18,913 bases of DNA from an uncultured Verrucomicrobiota bacterium. GTDB lineage: Bacteria; Verrucomicrobiota; Verrucomicrobiia; Limisphaerales; UBA1096. A program made the translations under genes and the position numbers. Shown here in pieces: positions 7,189 through 13,798 of this stretch. Position 1 is the first letter of the stretch. Every line of letters starts with the position of its first letter. The stretch spans positions 1 to 18,913 of the forward strand of contig CAJXAU010000005.1 of NCBI GenBank assembly GCA_913050205.1, written 5' to 3'. Below the pieces are notes generated by a model that was given only the letters and a program-made list of their open reading frames with translations, did not search any database and was not told the origin of the DNA.

Positions 7189-8109
7189 ATGACACTAAAC
7201 CCGGAATCCATTGAGCAATTACAAACGCAGCTGGCCCAGGCGCAGCAGGTTGGGGTGGTGTCTTTACAGGGTGTTGCTCGCTTGGTGGAGCATGTGCCGG
7301 AGGACATGACGGCGACGGTGGAGGCCGGGATGACTCTGGCTGAACTTCAGGAGCGCTTGGCCAGGGGGGGGCAGTGGTTGCCGGTCGATCCCCCCGATCC
7401 CGGCTCGGTAACGATTGGAGATTTGCTGGCGAACAACCTGCACGGGCCACGTCGATTTGGGTGCGGCACAGTCCGCGATTGGCTCATCGGGATGGCGGTG
7501 GTTTTACCGGACGGCAGGCTGGTTAGGAACGGTGGTAAGGTGGTCAAAAATGTGGCTGGATTCGACTTGTGCCGATTATTCATTGGCGCCCAACACTCGC
7601 TGGGAGTCATCGTCGAGGCGACATTCAAGCTGCAACCGCTGCCGGAGTCGGAGGCGCACTTGGCCAAGCGCTTCGATGCGCTTGGCCAAGCGGAAGACTG
7701 TCTCGAGCAAATCTGGTCTTCGGCGCTGCAGCCGGTTGTCCTGGATTTGCATCGGATCGACGGAGACGGCTTGACGATGGTTGTGAGTGTCGCCGGGCCA
7801 GACGCCGACGTGGCTGCGCAGGCCGATGAATTGAAGGTGTTGGGTTTTGAGGGGAACGCCTCGCTGGATTATGATGCAAAATACCGGGCGCTACCTCATA
7901 CATGGGAATCGGTGGCACCCGGAAAACTGATGGGCCGCCTGAAGCAACTTGAATCAAACTTTGTGGCACGGGCAGGGAACGGTGTCATTTATCATAACGA
8001 GAAACCAAGTGCCGCAGGTGGTAACCCCGGGGAATTTGCGGTGCTGGAACGGCGATTGAAGCAGGAGTTCGACCCGGAAAACAAGATGCCCGTTTTGCAA
8101 CGAAAATGA
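7189..8109 (+). CDS. glcE: Glycolate oxidase FAD-binding subunit GlcE
   Basis: Second FAD-binding-domain subunit of glycolate oxidase. 306 aa, shorter than the roughly 350 aa common for GlcE. Visible are the aG-tlaelq-la pattern (VEAGMTLAELQERLARGGQWLP), DPPDPGSVTIGDLLANN, GPRRFGCGTVRDWLIG, and GGKVVKNVAGFDLCRLFIGA, the strongest GlcE signature. The extreme N-terminus lacks the usual Gly-rich pyrophosphate loop (P-GGGTK type), so FAD binding may be altered. No upstream in-frame ATG was found before the TGA at 7141. GAGGAG lies 14 bases before ATG 7189. Two palindrome copies 22 bases apart encode HLAKR and ALGQA near residues 157-168. An 8-G run at 7364-7371 lies inside the gene. The stop overlaps glcF (ATGA). 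Confidence 0.88.
   Translation: MTLNPESIEQLQTQLAQAQQVGVVSLQGVARLVEHVPEDMTATVEAGMTLAELQERLARGGQWLPVDPPDPGSVTIGDLLANNLHGPRRFGCGTVRDWLIGMAVVLPDGRLVRNGGKVVKNVAGFDLCRLFIGAQHSLGVIVEATFKLQPLPESEAHLAKRFDALGQAEDCLEQIWSSALQPVVLDLHRIDGDGLTMVVSVAGPDADVAAQADELKVLGFEGNASLDYDAKYRALPHTWESVAPGKLMGRLKQLESNFVARAGNGVIYHNEKPSAAGGNPGEFAVLERRLKQEFDPENKMPVLQRK
7659..7668. repeat. Iterated palindrome copy 4 (glcE)
   Basis: Core CTTGGCCAAG followed by CGCTT, read as HLAKR. First of a pair; the second lies 22 bases on. Confidence 0.85.
7679..7692. repeat. Iterated palindrome copy 5 (glcE)
   Basis: Perfect 14-bp CGCTTGGCCAAGCG read as ALGQA, so the two adjacent glcE copies use different reading frames. Confidence 0.88.
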
Positions 8110-9338
8110 CACCGGCATTTCTCGATGAATCCAAGGCGTTGGCCTGCGTACATTGCGGGTTGTGCCTCTCGTCGTGCCCCACCTATCTCGAGACCGGGAA
8201 TGAGAATGATTCACCGCGAGGCCGGATATACCTCATGCGGGCCATTCAGGCAGGAAAGCTGGGCGTCGATGCGGAACCGGTGAAGCACGTGGATTTGTGC
8301 CTGGGATGTCGCGCTTGCGAAACCGCATGCCCAAGCGGAGTGCAGTACGGAACACTCCTGGAGGAGACACGTGACCATATTGAGAAACATCACAAACGCA
8401 GCGTGTTTCAGACCGTGCTTCGCCGATGGATCATCGAGAGGGTGTTCCCTTTTCCGTGGAGGACGAGTGTAGCGCTGCTGCCGGTGCGGGTGCTGCGTTT
8501 TCTGCGACTTGATGGCCTGTTACCCGGGTTCGCGCGGTCGATGCTGGAGTTGGTGCCGCAGCGCTTGGCCAAGCGCAAACTGGAGGCCAAGCGCTTGGCC
8601 AAGGGCGAGGCGAAGGGGGATGTCGGCTTTATTGAGGGCTGCGTTATGCAGGTGATGTTTGGCGAGACCAACGAGTCCAGCGCGGAGCTGCTGCAGCGGG
8701 ACGGCTGGAACGTGGTGACGCCCAGAGAGCAGGGCTGCTGCGGCGCGTTGTATGCCCACGGTGGCCAACTGGAAAAAGCGCGAGAGTGTGCCCGCAAAAA
8801 CATCGCCGCGTTTGAGGGGACACCGCTGGAGGCGATCATTATTAACGCGGCCGGCTGCGGCTCCACACTGGTCGAGTACGGCGAACTGTTGAAGGATGAC
8901 CCGGCGTGGGCGGATCGCGCGAAGGCGTTCAGTGCCAAGGTAAAGGATTTGGTCTCGTGGCTGGATGAGGGCGGCGTGAAACCAACCGGGGATTGTTCGA
9001 GGGTCACGTATCACGATGCCTGCCACTTGTGTCACGCACAGGGAATCAGCACCGAGCCGCGGCGCTTGGTGCAAGCCCGGGCCGGAGGCGAGTTTGTCGA
9101 GTTGACCGAATCGGATCTCTGCTGTGGCAGTGCCGGAAGCTACAACCTGACCGAGCCTGAGATGGCGGAGCGTTTGCAAACGCGGAAGGTGCAAAATATC
9201 ATCGACTCCGGTGCGGAGGTCGTGGTGACTACGAATCCTGGTTGTCTGTTGCAAATCCAGTCGGGATTAAAAAAAGCCGGGGCCGACCACGTTCGCGCCG
9301 TGCATATCGCGGATTATTTGAAAGACGAGAAGGGATAG
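8106..9338 (+). CDS. glcF: Glycolate oxidase iron-sulfur subunit GlcF
   Basis: Electron-transfer subunit carrying two [4Fe-4S] clusters, passing electrons from GlcD/GlcE towards the membrane quinone pool. 410 aa. The ferredoxin-like part has cysteines at 14, 17, 20, 24 (CVHCGLCLSSCP) and 65, 68, 71, 75 (CLGCRACETACP). Two CCG domains follow: GCVMQVMFGETN to GCCGALYAHGG, and HDACHLCHAQGI to CCGSAGSYNL. Between the ferredoxin part and the first CCG domain, residues 153-166 are encoded by two palindrome copies, giving RLAKR, then AKRLAKG. This makes an unusually basic, low-complexity linker. The start overlaps the end of glcE (ATGA), so translation is likely coupled. A sulfatase starts 6 bases downstream. 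Confidence 0.94.
   Translation: MTPAFLDESKALACVHCGLCLSSCPTYLETGNENDSPRGRIYLMRAIQAGKLGVDAEPVKHVDLCLGCRACETACPSGVQYGTLLEETRDHIEKHHKRSVFQTVLRRWIIERVFPFPWRTSVALLPVRVLRFLRLDGLLPGFARSMLELVPQRLAKRKLEAKRLAKGEAKGDVGFIEGCVMQVMFGETNESSAELLQRDGWNVVTPREQGCCGALYAHGGQLEKARECARKNIAAFEGTPLEAIIINAAGCGSTLVEYGELLKDDPAWADRAKAFSAKVKDLVSWLDEGGVKPTGDCSRVTYHDACHLCHAQGISTEPRRLVQARAGGEFVELTESDLCCGSAGSYNLTEPEMAERLQTRKVQNIIDSGAEVVVTTNPGCLLQIQSGLKKAGADHVRAVHIADYLKDEKG
8561..8576. repeat. Iterated palindrome copy 6 (glcF)
   Basis: Perfect 16-bp GCGCTTGGCCAAGCGC, read as QRLAKR in the linker between the ferredoxin part and the first CCG domain. Confidence 0.9.
8585..8603. repeat. Iterated palindrome copy 7 (glcF, extended)
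   Basis: The core CTTGGCCAAG (8594-8603) is preceded by GGCCAAGCG, so 8585-8600 is itself a perfect 16-bp palindrome in the alternate phase. Read as AKRLAKG. Confidence 0.85.
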
Positions 9339-9344
9339 ATTGAG

Positions 9345-10694
9345 ATGAAGTTGAAAAGTGTTTTCACGATGGGATGCGCGCTGGTGTTTGCCCTTGGCGT
9401 TGAGGCGAGAAAACCGAATGTGGTGGTGATCTTCACCGACGATCAGGGGTCGATCGACGTAAACGCCTACGGGGCGAAAGACCTCGTTACACCCGCGATG
9501 GATTCGCTCTGCCGTGATGGCGTGCGGTTTACCCAGTTTTACGCAGCGGCCGCAGTTTGCTCGCCGTCCCGTGCGGCACTGTTGACCGGCCGCGTGCCGG
9601 TTCGTGCGGGTGTGCCGGGGAATGTGTCGTCACATCCCGGGGGGCGGGGCGCTCTCCCGGCGGAACAGGTGACCATGGCTGAAATGTTCAAGGCCGCCGG
9701 GTATGCCACGGCGCACATCGGTAAATGGCACCTCGGATTTACTCCGCCGACCATGCCCAACGGGCAGGGGTTTGATTACTCTTTTGGGCACATGGGCGGG
9801 TGCATCGACAACTATTCGCACTTCTTCTACTGGGTGCCCCCCAACCGGCATGATCTTTACCAAAATGGGAAGGAGATCTGGCGGACGGGGGAGTATTTCC
9901 CGACATTGATGGTAGACGAGGCGGCGAAATTCATGGAGGCCAATCGCGAAAAACCATTTTTCATGTACTGGGCGATTAATCTTCCGCATTACCCGTTGCA
10001 GGGGACTGAAAAGTGGCGCCGCCGTTACGCGCATATCAAGGATGAGAAGCGCCGCATGTACGCGGCATTCATCTCCTCGATGGATGAAGCGATCGGGGAT
10101 TTACTTGAGGAGATCGATGCGCTTGGTCTCCGCGACGATACCATTGTCGTGTTCCAGAGCGACCACGGGCATTCGGTGGAGTCTCGAACGTTTGGGGGTG
10201 GGGGAGATTCCGGTCCGTACCGCGGTGCCAAGTTCAGTTTGTTTGAGGGCGGCATCCGGGTGCCGGCGATGATTAGCTGGCCGGGGCGGATCCCGGCAGG
10301 AGAGGTGCGTGGCCAGTTTGCGGTTTCAGTCGACTGGTTGCCAACCCTTGCAGAGTATGCGGGCGTGCCATTGCCGAAACGCAAAATCGACGGCAAGAGC
10401 CTTGCCGGGATCATCAAGGCCGAGGATGCCCGTTCGCCTCACGGCGAGTTTCACTGGATGAGCACCGGGTCAAATCCGCAGTGGGCGGTGCGGGAGGGGG
10501 ACTGGAAACTGATCGGTAACCCAAGGGATCCGACCGCAGAATCTCCGCTCGGCAAGGATGATAAACTTTTTCTCGTAAACCTGTCGTTGGATGTTGGGGA
10601 ACAGAAAAATCTCAGGTACACGCACCCGGATAAATTGAAGCGGTTGAAATCGATTCATGATCGATGGGCTGCTGAACTGCGTGGCACGAAATAG
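9345..10694 (+). CDS. Secreted sulfatase (arylsulfatase / alkaline-phosphatase superfamily)
   Basis: Predicted exported sulfatase that would hydrolyse sulfate esters, probably on polysaccharides; the substrate cannot be read from sequence. 449 aa. A short signal peptide is likely (MKLKSVFTMGCALVFALGVEA, cleavage near 20-22). NVVVIFTDDQG holds the metal-binding D32 and D33. C-S-P-S-R at 72-76 followed by AALLTGR is the formylglycine signature, with C72 the residue to be oxidised. Further family features are HIGKWHLG and QSDHGHS. An anaerobic (anSME) or FGE-type maturase is required and is not in the window. ATG 9345 has AGGGA about 10 bases upstream and lies 6 bases after glcF, so it may share that transcript despite having no evident metabolic link. 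Such sulfatases are abundant in marine PVC bacteria. Confidence 0.92.
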   Translation: MKLKSVFTMGCALVFALGVEARKPNVVVIFTDDQGSIDVNAYGAKDLVTPAMDSLCRDGVRFTQFYAAAAVCSPSRAALLTGRVPVRAGVPGNVSSHPGGRGALPAEQVTMAEMFKAAGYATAHIGKWHLGFTPPTMPNGQGFDYSFGHMGGCIDNYSHFFYWVPPNRHDLYQNGKEIWRTGEYFPTLMVDEAAKFMEANREKPFFMYWAINLPHYPLQGTEKWRRRYAHIKDEKRRMYAAFISSMDEAIGDLLEEIDALGLRDDTIVVFQSDHGHSVESRTFGGGGDSGPYRGAKFSLFEGGIRVPAMISWPGRIPAGEVRGQFAVSVDWLPTLAEYAGVPLPKRKIDGKSLAGIIKAEDARSPHGEFHWMSTGSNPQWAVREGDWKLIGNPRDPTAESPLGKDDKLFLVNLSLDVGEQKNLRYTHPDKLKRLKSIHDRWAAELRGTK

Positions 10695-10746
10695 CCCGGC
10701 CACTTTCCGCGTGCGTTTGGGTGGGGAGACGTTACCTTGTCGCGGT

Positions 10747-12033
10747 ATGCGTTTGAACGCAGAATCACAGGCCTTATTTGAAAAGGCGTTGCAATGGATC
10801 CCGGGCGGGGTGAACTCACCGGTGCGGGCGTTCCGTGCCGTGGGGGGGAAACCGTTCTTTGCCGTGAGGGCGAACGGCGCCACGGTTTGGGATGCAGACG
10901 AAAACGAGTACATCGACTACGTTGGCACATGGGGGCCGGCGATTCTTGGGCACGCCCCGCAAGTCGTGGTGGATGCCGTAAAGAATGCCGCCGAGGAGGG
11001 TACGAGTTTTGGTATCCCCAATCCGCTCGAGGTGCGCATGGCCGAGTTGGTCGTCGATGCCGTGCCATCGGTGGAGAAGGTCCGGATGTGCAACTCCGGC
11101 ACCGAGGCGACCATGTCGGCGATTCGCTTGGCCCGCGGCTTCACCAAGCGCAGCAAGATCATCAAATTTGAAGGGTGCTACCACGGCCACGTCGATTCCC
11201 TTTTGGTCAAGGCCGGTTCCGGTGCATTGACGCTTGGCCAACCGGACAGCGCAGGGGTGCCGGCGGAATTCACGAGTCAGACGATCGTCCTGCCGTTCAA
11301 CGACGAGGAGGCGGTGCGAAGCGCGTTTGTTGAACATGGTAATGATATCGCCGGGATCATCCTCGAACCGGTTCCGGCCAACGCCGGTCTGTATCTGCCG
11401 CGTGACGGTTACCTGGAGTTTCTCCGAAACATCACAACGGAAAACGGGGCTTTACTGATTTTCGATGAGGTCATGACCGGTTTTCGCCTCGGTTTGGACG
11501 GGGCGCAGGGACGGTTTGGTATCACACCTGATCTGAGCTGTTTTGGTAAAGTAATCGGGGGCGGCCTGCCGGTGGGCGCCTTCGGTGGACGCGGAGAGAT
11601 AATGGATTGCCTCGCGCCGGATGGCCCGGTGTATCAGGCGGGAACCTTGAGTGGGAATCCCTTGGCCATGTCGGCCGGTATCGCCGTGCTCGAGACGCTG
11701 GCGAACGGTGAGGTGTATGCAAAAATCGAGGCGCTTGGCCAAGCGCTGTCAGAGGGACTGGCCGATGCGGCCAAGTCGGCCGGGGTGACCGTGCGTCTGC
11801 AGCGTATCGGCTCGATGTCGTGCTGCTATTTCACCGATGGCCCGGTGTACAACATGGCTGACGCGATGGGGAGCGATCGCGAAAAGTTTGGCAAATATTT
11901 TCACGGCATGTTGGAGGAGGGGATTTACCTCGCGCCGTCGCAGTTCGAGGCCGGTTTTATTTCAGCATCACATGACGAGGCTGCCATCGAGAAAACCGTT
12001 GCCGCAGCAGCCAAGGTGATGAAGTCGCTTTAA
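10747..12033 (+). CDS. hemL: Glutamate-1-semialdehyde 2,1-aminomutase
   Basis: PLP enzyme converting glutamate-1-semialdehyde to 5-aminolevulinate in the C5 route to haem and other tetrapyrroles. 428 aa, the family's usual length. Start chosen at ATG 10747 because MRLNAESQALFEKALQWIPG followed by GVNSPVRAF matches the family N-terminus; the frame is open further upstream, but that part overlaps the sulfatase. Motifs include MCNSGTEATMSAIRLAR, the D of FDEVMTGFR, and the PLP lysine K268 in CFGKVIGGGLPVGAFGG. The palindrome at 11731 encodes ALGQAL (residues 329-334), where other family members have a similar EALG-L-EGL stretch, so length is not disturbed. There is no clear Shine-Dalgarno sequence. 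The gene lies 52 bases after the sulfatase and 3 bases before ruvX. Confidence 0.97.
   Translation: MRLNAESQALFEKALQWIPGGVNSPVRAFRAVGGKPFFAVRANGATVWDADENEYIDYVGTWGPAILGHAPQVVVDAVKNAAEEGTSFGIPNPLEVRMAELVVDAVPSVEKVRMCNSGTEATMSAIRLARGFTKRSKIIKFEGCYHGHVDSLLVKAGSGALTLGQPDSAGVPAEFTSQTIVLPFNDEEAVRSAFVEHGNDIAGIILEPVPANAGLYLPRDGYLEFLRNITTENGALLIFDEVMTGFRLGLDGAQGRFGITPDLSCFGKVIGGGLPVGAFGGRGEIMDCLAPDGPVYQAGTLSGNPLAMSAGIAVLETLANGEVYAKIEALGQALSEGLADAAKSAGVTVRLQRIGSMSCCYFTDGPVYNMADAMGSDREKFGKYFHGMLEEGIYLAPSQFEAGFISASHDEAAIEKTVAAAAKVMKSL
11731..11746. repeat. Iterated palindrome copy 8 (hemL)
   Basis: Perfect 16-bp GCGCTTGGCCAAGCGC read as ALGQAL, in a region where the family naturally has EALG-L. Confidence 0.88.
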
Positions 12034-12036
12034 TTC

Positions 12037-12447
12037 ATGCGAGTCCTCGCCATAGACCACGGCACCGTCCGGATGGGGATCGCGATCAGCGATGAACTGA
12101 AAATGATCGCGCAACCGTTGGAGTTCATCCCAGCGGAACCGTTCTCCGGATTTCTCGACCGGTTCAAGGAACTCCTGCAGGAGTACGAGGTGGAACTGAT
12201 ATTGCTCGGAATGCCCCGCAACATGGATGGCAGCTACGGCGAGGCCTCGATCAAGGTGCGAGAGTTTGAGGCGGTTTTGAAAAACAGCATCGCCATCCCC
12301 ATCAAGACGTTTGATGAACGATTGACCTCCGTGCAGGCCAACCGCGCCCTGACACAGGGTCGTGTGAAGAAGAAAAAGAAACGTCAAAACGTGGATGCCA
12401 TGGCGGCAGCCATCCTGCTGCAAAGCTATCTCGACAGCTTGGCCTGA
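12037..12447 (+). CDS. ruvX: RuvX/YqgF-family nuclease (pre-16S rRNA processing / putative Holliday junction resolvase)
   Basis: RNase H-fold protein of the YqgF family, implicated in 16S rRNA 5' maturation and proposed as a Holliday-junction resolvase. 136 aa, typical. Conserved features are the N-terminal LAIDHGTVRMGIAISD (catalytic Asp), LLGMPRNMDGSYG, FDERLTSVQANRAL, and VDAMAAAILLQSYL at the end. The lysine-rich RVKKKKKRQ near residue 110 replaces the usual basic loop. It starts 3 bases after hemL without a ribosome-binding site and is followed after 5 bases by truA, so it is probably co-transcribed. Confidence 0.94.
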   Translation: MRVLAIDHGTVRMGIAISDELKMIAQPLEFIPAEPFSGFLDRFKELLQEYEVELILLGMPRNMDGSYGEASIKVREFEAVLKNSIAIPIKTFDERLTSVQANRALTQGRVKKKKKRQNVDAMAAAILLQSYLDSLA

Positions 12448-12452
12448 GTGCC

Positions 12453-13226
12453 ATGGATGCCCTCAAACTAAAGCTGACCGTTGCCTATGACGGCACTCAC
12501 TACAAGGGGTGGCAGGTTCAAAAAAGCGGTATCACTGTTCAGCAACGCGTGGAGGAGGCGTTGCGGCGACTATTCCCGAGCGTGGGGCGAATTCACGGTT
12601 CGAGCCGGACAGATACCGGCGTGCACGCCCGGGGTATGGTTGCCCATGTGGAGATTCCGACAGAGGAGTTTCGCATCGAGGAGCGCAAGGTTCGTCTGGC
12701 GCTGAATGCATTTCTTCCGGACGATGTGAGCGTGACGGAGGTGAAGCGTGTGCCGATGACGTTCCATGCCCGTTTTGATGCGGCTGGGAAACAGTACCGG
12801 TACACGGTCTGGAATCATCCGGTAATGAACCCTCTGCTACGCCACACGGCTTGGCACGTGCCAAAGGAGCTGGACTTCGAACGCATGCAGCTTGGGGCGA
12901 AATACTTTGTCGGCGAACGTGACTTTCGAGCCTTCGCCGTGAAGCGCGAATACGAGATGCGCTCGACCGTGCGCACGGTGACGGCGTGCAAACTGTACAA
13001 AAAGGAGTCGTTGTTGACGTGGGTCATCGAGGGGGACGGTTTTCTGTACAAGATGTGCCGAGGCATTGTGGGGACGCTGGTGGAGGTCGGTACCGGCAAA
13101 CTCAAGCCAACTGATGTTCGGGACATTCTGAAATCGTGTGACCGGGCCAAGGCTGGCCAGACCGCCCCGGCGCACGGGTTGATCCTGTGGAAGGTGATGT
13201 ACGGCAAAAAGAGAACCAAGCGATGA
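12453..13226 (+). CDS. truA: tRNA pseudouridine(38-40) synthase TruA
   Basis: Isomerises uridines 38-40 of the tRNA anticodon arm to pseudouridine. 257 aa, normal length. The N-terminus LKLTVAYDGTHYKGWQ and the catalytic motif GSSRTDTGVHA (catalytic D54) are diagnostic. YRYTVWN and FLYKMCRGIVGTLVEVGTGK further support TruA. ATG 12453 follows the ruvX stop by 5 bases with no evident Shine-Dalgarno sequence. The TGA stop overlaps the trmL start (ATGA), tying two tRNA-modification genes together translationally. Confidence 0.97.
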   Translation: MDALKLKLTVAYDGTHYKGWQVQKSGITVQQRVEEALRRLFPSVGRIHGSSRTDTGVHARGMVAHVEIPTEEFRIEERKVRLALNAFLPDDVSVTEVKRVPMTFHARFDAAGKQYRYTVWNHPVMNPLLRHTAWHVPKELDFERMQLGAKYFVGERDFRAFAVKREYEMRSTVRTVTACKLYKKESLLTWVIEGDGFLYKMCRGIVGTLVEVGTGKLKPTDVRDILKSCDRAKAGQTAPAHGLILWKVMYGKKRTKR

Positions 13227-13708
13227 GCGTGGCCGGTTGCCAGTTAAACGTCGTATTGGTCGAGCCGGAGATCCCGCCCAACACAGGCAACGTGGCACGG
13301 CTATGCGCGGCCACGAAAACCCATCTGCACCTGATTGAACCGCTTGGTTTTGAATTATCGGACAAGCAATTGAAGCGGGCGGGCATGGACTATTGGCAGT
13401 ACGTGGAGTGGAGTCGTTGGCCAAGCTGGGCGGAGTTTGTGGCGAGCGTTCCCGAGACGAGTCGGCTGTGGATGGTGGAGTCAGACGGGCCAACCCGTCA
13501 CTCGGATGCGTGTTTTGCCAAGGGCGACTATCTCGTTTTTGGTCGTGAAACGCTTGGCCTGCCGCCGTCGCTGTGCAGTGAGGCCGGGGAGCGTTGGTTG
13601 CGCATTCCAATGTTCAACCAGGAGGCCCGTTCGTTGAACCTCTCCAACTGCGTGGCGCTGGTGTTGTTCGAGGCATTGCGGCAGCTGGAGTTCGAGGGGG
13701 AACTGTAG
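13223..13708 (+). CDS. trmL: tRNA (cytidine(34)-2'-O)-methyltransferase TrmL
   Basis: SPOUT-class methyltransferase modifying the wobble base (2'-O-methylation at position 34) of certain leucine tRNAs. 161 aa, normal for TrmL. Motifs: NVVLVEPEIPPNTGNVARLC near the start, LVFGRETLGLP and IPMFNQEARSLNLSNCVALV in the knot region. Start ATG 13223 is preferred over the upstream in-frame ATG at 13187 because the conserved N-terminus begins a few residues after it and it forms an ATGA overlap with truA. The TAG stop shares its last two bases with the 18-bp palindrome at 13707-13724. Confidence 0.95.
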   Translation: MSVAGCQLNVVLVEPEIPPNTGNVARLCAATKTHLHLIEPLGFELSDKQLKRAGMDYWQYVEWSRWPSWAEFVASVPETSRLWMVESDGPTRHSDACFAKGDYLVFGRETLGLPPSLCSEAGERWLRIPMFNQEARSLNLSNCVALVLFEALRQLEFEGEL

Positions 13709-13724
13709 CGCTTGGCCAAGCGCT
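13707..13724. repeat. Iterated palindrome copy 9 (trmL stop / upstream of cimA)
   Basis: Perfect 18-bp AGCGCTTGGCCAAGCGCT whose first two bases belong to the trmL TAG stop. It extends to CCAAGCGCTTGG (13716-13727), and a degenerate copy CTTGGCCCAAG lies at 13746-13756. Confidence 0.9.
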
Positions 13725-13777
13725 TGGTTTTTGGTGCTGGTGTCGCTTGGCCCAAGGCATTAGAAATTACCGGCCTT

Positions 13778-13793
13778 GGCGGAAAATCCCGCC
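13778..13793 (+). other. Small hairpin directly upstream of the cimA start
   Basis: GGCGG (13778-13782) can pair with CCGCC (13789-13793) around a 6-base A-rich loop, ending 5 bases before ATG 13799. It occupies the place where a Shine-Dalgarno sequence would be. It could be a weak translational control element or chance. Confidence 0.3.
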
Positions 13794-13798
13794 CTTTA

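Noticed and set aside
10657..10746. Upstream extension of hemL (30 residues)
   Set aside because: It overlaps the sulfatase end and shows no homology to the GSAM N-terminus, which begins at ATG 10747.
10842..10848. Seven-G run in hemL as a frameshift
   Set aside because: The reading frame is continuous and the surrounding protein (VGGKPFFAV) matches the family, so there is no sign of disruption.
13187..13222. Earlier trmL start inside truA
   Set aside because: The conserved TrmL N-terminus starts just after ATG 13223, which forms a typical ATGA overlap.
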